From Hanleya hanleyi (lineage: Eukaryota; Mollusca; Polyplacophora; Lepidopleurida; Hanleyidae), in NCBI GenBank assembly GCA_036873755.1, contig JAVTVY010017432.1, positions 1 to 64,000 on the forward strand: DNA of 64,000 bases, given 5' to 3'. A program made the position numbers and the translations under genes. Below are positions 46,101 through 55,100 of the stretch, piece by piece (positions within the stretch are counted from its first letter, which is position 1; every line of letters starts with the position of its first letter). Under the pieces are notes generated by a model. That model saw only the letters and a list, made by a program, of their open reading frames with translations. It was not told where the DNA came from and did not search any database.

Positions 46101-49100
46101 GTTGTGTTCACCGAGTTTCCCTGATAGCTTCCTCAATATCTCCACAGGAAACATGAAGATTGTACCGGTACTGAACTATGAGTGAGATAATGTATTTTGT
46201 CCTAACATGGTTTTAACATACTGCCAGTCTGCTTGTCTTTGACTCTCTTTTATCCTTGTTTGTGTACTAAAATACATTCAAATGCATGCAGGCCGGAGAC
46301 ATCCAGGGAGATTTTGCTACCGGTATGAGCACCAAAATTCTTGTGCTCAAATAAAAAGAAGGTCATGCTAAACAACGAATCAAGTGACAATGGCCTTATG
46401 CTGCTTCCACAATTGATTGTTATAAGCGAGTCAATGGCATCGAAGCATCTGAGGTTTGTGTGCAGCAATAACATCAAATTCACTTGCAACAACATACAAT
46501 GTAAATACAGGGGTCGAAATGTTTGAAATTTTCCACCTGTCCAGGGTGACAGGTGATTTTGTTTTCTACCTGTCTCATGCATGCCTTGGCCTGAACATGA
46601 AATTCAGATAGATTGTCTCTTAATGATAAATGATATATACATGTACAGGCTTAGATCTAGGGTCCCACAGCGTCCTTACAAAGGACACTGGTATGAAATC
46701 AAATGACTGATTTTTGCATAAAATCAAATGATTTTATTTCAGAATACATACTTGAAACAGCCAGAAAGTGAAGTGAAATGTAAACTGACATTAAGTGTTG
46801 CAAGAATACACCCAAAAATCCCAATGGACAAATTTTTCATCATATGTATGGCAAATTATGCACTTTCTGACTTCTTGGAAGACATCTTGGAAATTGCATT
46901 TTTTCAAATACGGGCAGTGTTATTTCAAATAAGGACTCTCGTTAAAATATCTGGATCTAACCCTGATGTATTGTTAAGAAATAAAACACTCCAACAAAAA
47001 TCTTGTGTTCTATTTTTTACTTATTTACTGTGGTATACTTCAGATTTCAGCATACAGATACATTAGTTCATTTAATTTAGCGAAGTCAGTGAACGGTCTT
47101 TCGTTCTTCGCGAGATCAAATGATGTTCGAAATAATCGTTTCATTTGCTCTATCTCACTCCTTTCCATGTTCATGATGGCCTTGACCAATGGTTGTTCCA
47201 CACCTTCCTTTAGTGAGTTCAAGTAAGCAGAATGGCTATATTTATGATCACAACTGATTTCGTGTGATCGGACATTTTCAATGCGTAATGAGTCACAGCC
47301 AGTAACTAACTTATTTTGACTCCTGGCTTTGAAATTCTTACAAAACGAACAAAACACCTTCTCAGTTTTTGTTTCAAACATTAACCATGGGCAGTTAATT
47401 GTCCATTTGTCACTAAACTTGAAAACTCTCTTTCTCCGTTTGAAAGTTGTTGTTGTTGTTGCGTCGTCAGTTACAGTGTTGGTGCTGGGCGTCTCGTCTG
47501 AATCTGGGGCCAAGTCAGGCATATTCTCGTCAGTTTCAATACCTGGTGGAGTGGCATGGCACAAGACATATCGTCGGAAGTTTTGCGTTTCAAGAATCGA
47601 TCCATATTAATTATTATCTGTCAAAATGACGATCAGCGTCGTTGACAACCAGGGGATACGCTTTTGAACAAGATAACACGAATCCGTGACGTCAGCATTT
47701 TTGTGTGCCTGGATAACGCTCTACGTCACTAGAAATGGTACACGCATGTATCGGGGCGGCCATGCGAAAGTCTGGCGAGTCGACGACGGTAAACAATAAA
47801 GGAAAGTCACCCGGCTCCCGAGGATTTTGAATCGGTTCGAAAGGCGAGGGCTTTTTGACGAATTCGGCTAATTGACAACATAAAATATATACAGTGCAAG
47901 GTGAATATTCCACCTGTCGCAAGCGACAGGCACTTTTTTTTTCAACCTGTCGCATGCAAAATCTACATGTCCGCGACAGGTGGACAGCCGAACTTTTCGA
48001 CCCCTGAAATATGACAGGTGTCCCCTCAAAATCTCTGTATTAGGCCATCCACAATAATATTTTTGTTTCCAGTAACCAAGTTTAGAAAATTTGGGTAGGT
48101 AGGTAGGCAGGAATTTTAATTTTTTTTATTTCTTTTATATTTTTTTTTAGTGGATTTTTTACCTTTTTGTATAGTATTTCATGGAGTACTGCTGAAAAAC
48201 ATAGAAATAAAAAAAATTGTCTACCCAAACTTTTTTTTTGACTGCAAAATATATGGGTAGGTAGGGTTACTGGAAACAGAAATATTATTGTGGATGGCCT
48301 TACTCCCTGGCATGCGTGGTGTAAATTTGGTCATAGCACATTTACTGATATAGAAAGAGTTTTACCCTTTCATCGGTTTACCCCTGGTAGATAAGTCTGT
48401 CCACACTTGATTCCTTGTTTCCCCAACAGCCACCCGCATGTCATTTTACCTACTGCACGTTTTTCCCCATTATTTTCATTTTCTTTTCATCATTTGCAGT
48501 TTTTCCTACTTGGATGCAATTTCTTGCTTATGTTGAACATGTTGAAATCAGTGAAATGTTTAAGCCAGCCTCATTCCATTCAACAATACCAATTCAAAGA
48601 CACAATCTCAATTCAAATCTGACGATGGAAGTGGGAAAAATTAATGAAAATAATATGCTCCCATAGAAAATTCCATCAGGGGAGGTAACTCGTTTGTTTA
48701 AACATTCTCAAACATGGCCACCGAATGATGGCAGCTCGATTTTATTTTGAATAATGACTTAAGCTTAATGAATAATGAAAAGTAAGACCCTGCCCAGGAG
48801 TCAATTGCTGTACTGGGGCTGTTAGGCTAATGACAATTGACTCCTGGGCAGGGTCTTACTTTTCATTATTCATTAAGCTTAAAGATGTAATCAGCCTCAA
48901 ATCTGGGCTGAAATCGATGTCTCTCAAACTTAACGAAAGTGACATATGTTACAACAGGTACAAAATGAAGCACATCTGACCACAAGAAACTAAACTTGTT
49001 TCTACCATTCACGAGAAAATAGAAGGAGTTGATGTTTAAAAATAAACAGCATGGCATGCCGTTTATTTTTCCACGGCCGTGTCAACAAGCGTATACACGT

Positions 49101-52100
49101 ATGGTGCATTCTACCAACGTATGCTATGCGACATCACCGAACCGTAGGCACGAGCCATGACGCTATCCCATGGCTGCAGCTGTGCAGCATTCAAATTCGT
49201 GAGCGTCGCCACGTCACTCATACGTCACGCAGTGACGTCATTTTCCTCTCCGCGTACAACACACACTCAATGGCGAGACAGAAAAGCCGTCGAAGCGGGC
49301 AGAGTTACAAATTTCTCTGACAAGATATTCTTGCATTCGTTGTATATGACGATCCCACTGTCATCAAATATAATACATATGATGCTTTGGTAATCTTCCC
49401 TGCTGAAAAAACGCATAGGGGAGAGTTTACAAAATCCATCCATTTTGAGGCTGATTACATCTTTAAGCCATTATTCAAAATAAACTCGAGCTGCCATCAT
49501 TCAGTGGCCATGTTTGAGAATGTTTAAACAAATGATGTCATATACAGTGACAGCTACATAGAAAACCTACCTTAGTTAGGCGTACAGCTTCTATAGTGGA
49601 GTCTGGGCTGTTCTGTCGACCAAGGACAATCGCGGAATCGCCCACGTGACCAACGTAAAGCTTGCAGTTCTTGATGAAACAGATACTGGAAGTTGTCCCA
49701 GAGGTACTGGCAAACCCTGATGAAGTCCGTGGCCATTTGTCTACAATATTAAGGGATAAAATGAACATTTAATGATAAAATGGTGTGGCGACATTTCAGC
49801 ATGTGACATTTCGTTAACTATTTCACAGGCCAAAATGTGACAAAAAAACTAAGATTTTCACTTTTCTATTTCTAACATTTATAGACAGACTACATGCAAG
49901 ATGTAAAAGTTAGTAAAGCTTGTCCAGATTTGAAATTCTGAGTGAGTTTGAAACATTAGTGCCGGTCATCATATTACAGGATACAATTTAGATCTATCTA
50001 AAATATTAAAACTACATGTATGTAACAAACATGTTTTACAGTCCGGATAAAAAGTATGATTATCGTGGCATACAATTTATAGTGCACCTCTAACTTGCTC
50101 GCTCTTGGAGGTATAAAAGGCTCCAACTGGAGTCATCGGTCTACTTGGCCGTGCTTTGTGATTTCTGAATAAAGTCTCAAACCATCATTTTATAATAAAC
50201 TGTATTTCACGGAACATAAGGGATGTTGGTGGTTATATCCACACAATAATCAAACTTGTATAAACCATAGTTTCATCAGTTAAGAAAATAAAGTGTGGAA
50301 GTTACTGCTCCTCACAACCTGTACATGCATGTTTTGGGTGAAAGACAAATTCAACTAAGTGAGGAACTGTTTTTTATTCTATCCGATTAGACCACCACAC
50401 ATATCTAAGGTGCATTTAGGGGGATAAACATGCAGCAAATTACAATTAAACAGATATACATGACATCAGAAATCGATGTACAACAGCGCAGCATCTTTTT
50501 TCTGCACCTGTTCCCGTACTAACAAAAGGACGCTTTGGATCGGCATCTTTATGTGCTCTATGGTTGTTGGGTTGTTCCGTGCGATGATGAAAAGAAAGGA
50601 AAATAAAGATATGGACGACACAGAAAGCGAATTTAGAGCAGAGCCTTCCATTTTCACTCTGAGATAACCCTTCTACATGTATCTCCAAGAGCAAGTGAGT
50701 TCCCCTAGAGGCGCACTATCGATCAGGGATTCATAGACGTCCAAACGGTAGTAAGAAAATGTCAAAAACTGAATAGATGGTCAAAAACTCAAAAGTGTAC
50801 CTTTTGGACAAGAAATACGGTACTCAACATTTTTGACGAAAACTCAATCCTCGAAATGGTGCGAATTATTTCAATGATGTGAAAACTATCGCCGATCCTT
50901 CAACAATCTGGCTTGGAACATTTGGGGATTTCCAGTTCTGGAAATAATTTCCGTTTCCGTGAGTTCTTCTCGATTCCACCTCGACGTATGCTATCAGTTA
51001 CTAGCAATACTCGACGAGAAGCAAAAAATAAGGTTTCGGAGGTATATTTTCGGGACCAGGAATGGCCGATTCCGGGAATTGCCAATTCAGTAGCTTCGCA
51101 TGATCAGAATTCGTAGTCGTTTGCCAATGAGCATCAAGAAATTACAGGCCGATGTAAATGTAGCTCCACTAGAGGAGTGTGCTAGGGTTAGGGTTTTATT
51201 GACAGTTCTTTTTTCTGAAGTTCGGCGGCAAGGGAAGTTGAAGTGGAGTTCAAGATCCTTGATAGCTGCTTGATCTTCTCCAGAAGTCGCCTGGTGATGT
51301 AAGGATTTTATAGCGTCTCTTGCAAGCATTATATGACAATTATCTTTGAATTTTTGTGATAGTTTGTGACCTCTTGCCGCTATTGTTGTTGCTGCAGACA
51401 CGAGGTCCAAGGGAGGTAACTTTGTTATACCAAATAATCAAGTTGAAAAAAAAGAGTTTGATTTCCTACAAACAATACCATGGGCTTGGAATCCATTATT
51501 TTTTTTAGCTTTGTTTATTTTTTTCTACAAATTCCTTATAGTATCAGTGGACTAGATTGGATAATCAACATTCTTTCCTATCACACAATGTTTTTAATTT
51601 ATGTCCAAATTTACCCTCTCGGATCCATTATATTTCTAAAGTTAACATTAACCAAAAGAACACTTTTCAAAATTTTATTTCAGTATTTCATTATAAATAT
51701 CTATGATACGTAAGAACTAAATAAAACAGAAATTATTTGTTAATATCTTAGGGTAGGGTGGTAAAAATATCCAAAATCTCAATATCAGCTTGTGGGTGGA
51801 CCGTAAAAACTGAATTTGAGCATAAAAAAATGAAAATATTTTGTATTGGGTAGTACAAATTTGGACTTTGTGAATCCGTGTCGATTGTATGCCGTGATTT
51901 ATATATAGTCATTATTTTACACACAAATTAAAAGGTTAACCTCAATCAGCATGATCTTCTACATGTACAGGTATCTGTTAGCCTGTTTGATAGGAAATTT
52001 ACTCAAATATCTACAATGTATCTCTGTAAACTCTTCCATTTATCTTCCATACATGTATCTCAAAACAATTATGTTAGTTTTTTGCCCATTTAAAAGATCT

Positions 52101-55100
52101 TTTGAGGTAACTGCAGATGTGGAAAAAACAGTTGCCCAAACATGCTGATACATGTATATCGAATTCTCCACTTTGTGATGAAATGTTGCATGCCAAAATT
52201 TTGTGGATTGTTATACTATAGAAAAGAGCTACACCCATTTTGAATATAGACATTAAATAATACTGGATCAGTGGATGGCATATAGGCTAAAAGGTGTCCT
52301 ATTGGAGAAAAACTAAGCAATATAAAGTACAATCTCTTCTCAACACGACTTCTTAAGATGTCGTACTGTTGTCAACTGCTAAAAAACAATTGAGAAAGGC
52401 ATTGAAGACCCTACCAGAGTGATGTCAAAAAAAAAGAGTGTAGACATCATGTTAGAACTCAAAACAGTGCTGCGCGCATAGATAAATAACTGTCCTTATT
52501 AAAGGTCAACCCAAACGGAATTTTTTTTGGTCTAAAAATCCTTAAAAATCATAGTTCATACTTCACTTTGTATGAAAAAAATATTGAAAAAATTCTAATC
52601 TGATCAGAAACACACGTAATATGGGAGCAAAGTGGGCTTTTTCACACTTTCACAGCTGGGTTGATGACGTCACGCAGGGAAGTTGCCTGAGAAAAAACAG
52701 CGGATAACATGGAAAGCGAGTGCAGTCAGAGCTCCGGTTCAGATGTCGATTCGAGCGATATCAGCTGCTTAGATGGAAATATTTTTCGCCAAGAAGATGA
52801 AATAGACATAGAGGAGGATGATGACGGGCAAATTAACAGTTGTTTGCAGACCAACGGCGGAATTCAGCCCTATCAATTTGAGCCGTACGGCTCCGATTCT
52901 GACAGTGACAACCACTCTGACAACGTGGAACTCGACGACGACAGGATTCGGAGAGGTCGTTTGTTGAATACAGATTGGTATGCAACTTGACTGGAAACCT
53001 TATTATCGTCATCTATAAGACCAAATGTCCATATATTTCAAACTGTATTGAATGTAGAACGATTCTGTGATGTAAAGAACGAGCACATCTGTGTTGTTAT
53101 TGTTGTTACTGACCGAGGCAGCCTTTTCGAAGGGATAAACTCCGGGATTCGGCAGTATGGACAGTAAACTGTTGATAACTCTACTGATATACGTCCGATT
53201 TGAATTTTGTTTGTTTTCCCATAATCCCCATGAAATACCAATTTCAGAATTATATAGTTTGATAAAAAAACTTTGGACATTCATGGCGAAAAGTAAGCCG
53301 TGGTGAGTGGATCGGCATTCACATTTGCTCAATTTTCGACAAATTACCTCAATTAAATTGAAATCGAATGATATTCCCACAATCTCAAATGTCAAGGGAT
53401 TATGAAAGTATTATTATCACTTCTGTATCTACAGCCATTCACTCCAATTGGTGTGTTTTATTTATTTACTTATCAAACGTATATATATTTATGAAAGATC
53501 ATTTTATTATTATTAAATAGTATATATGAAATAGATACTCATCCAGTCTAACCTGTAGGTGCTCAAGCAACAAATGCCACGCGAGAGCGAGCAGGGCATG
53601 TACAGCCGTCTCCCTGCCAGAGACCTCGCTTGCAGGCTAGGTTCGTTCAGCCGATGTCCGTGATAGATTCTCCTTGTCCGATTTCTTCGCCGTCACATTC
53701 TGATTGTTCTTAGGTTCGATAGTTGGAATAGCTGTTCTCTTTAGTTTTGGTTTGTACCCGAATTCAACTGCTACGCTGTAGATGTCCTCGAATGATGTCT
53801 AATTTCTGTCAAAATGTGCCGAGAAAATTATACGAGTACTGGCTCGGGCCCTCTTTCCACACTCTCGTGTTGCGTACAAATTTCGTCCAATTTGCAGCGA
53901 TTATCTCGTCTTTAGGCCCCAAATGAATACTAACACCGTCATCTGTAGTAAAACGGCAACCTCCCACTACACAACGTCGCGGCATATTTAAAGGAATAGA
54001 CAACCTTTGATAAGCGTATATTGCAAATGAAAGAACAATTCCAGGAGTGTCCAAAACGATTTTTTATTTCAATTTTGCAATTTTTTCCAACCGAATAAGA
54101 AGCCGTCAATGATAAATTCTGTGGCTTGTAAGGGCGCCGCCATTACGGCAAGTTTAGTGACGTCACTGGGCCGCAGAACACTGCAGTGAACTGGGAGGAA
54201 ACACAGTTTGCCATGCACTGGAATAATCGCAGCCCAATAGGCCAGCAGGTGTGGATACATTCTTGTATTCTGTACCCTGTAAATACTGGCTAATGTTTGT
54301 ACAATAACAATGATCTTATCCTTGTTGAGAAATCGGGGTTGATCTGTCGTCTAGACTGTCTAAGTGTCAAAAAAAACACAGCATCGAGTTGTCTGATAAA
54401 ATATGCTTTCGTTATAGGCTAATACTTTTCAGCTGATCACTATACGCCAACATGCGTCAACATAATTCGGCAGTAACTCACTGAGATTGTTTAATGTAAC
54501 CGAAATTGGGAATAATTCTGATTTCTGTGTTACCAATTCAAAGAATCGAGCCTCAACAAAGACCGGCACTCAGCCAGAAAACGAAACTAAATCTGCCTTA
54601 GCTAGAGGCTCATTTCTCCGGGAAAAGATTGTCCGGACATTTTTCTCACCGTTGAACTGTTACCGAAAGAAACTGTTCAGCATGACACGGCCGTTAAACA
54701 CCCACCCAAATATCTAGCGTGCGAGAAAATTTACCTGAGAAAGTTTATGGAATAAATCCTTGTCAGCTAATGTCAGCACTTGCACATGTGCTCGTCTGAT
54801 CGTTTCCTAACAGGACATCTCACAACAGAGCCGACTAAACGAAATCCGCGACCCGGCCGGCTTCTACGGTATATACATTGTACATCCTCGACCGATTTCT
54901 ACGGTAGATCGTCTTCAATGGGCTCGAACACGCCTGACACTTCTTGTATCCCTCGACACTGCCCCCAAGCAGCGTAGATGAAAGCATGGTTTCGCCCAGC
55001 CAGCCATTGTCATCAGTCAGGTTAAAACTCCAGGAAATGCAAGGCGTCGGATACTTCGAAAAAGTTGAAAATCACTTGCTGCCAGGTTTGCTCTCTGGCC

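Noticed and set aside
51087..51410. 107-codon - strand frame starting [17 protein letters not shown]
   Set aside because: The composition looks protein-like, but there is no family match that I recognise, no splice partners, and it lies alone in an intron.
53009..53395. - strand frames as the second half of the THAP domain
   Set aside because: They lack the expected C-x2-H-F pattern, so I could not connect them to the exon at 53834-53985.
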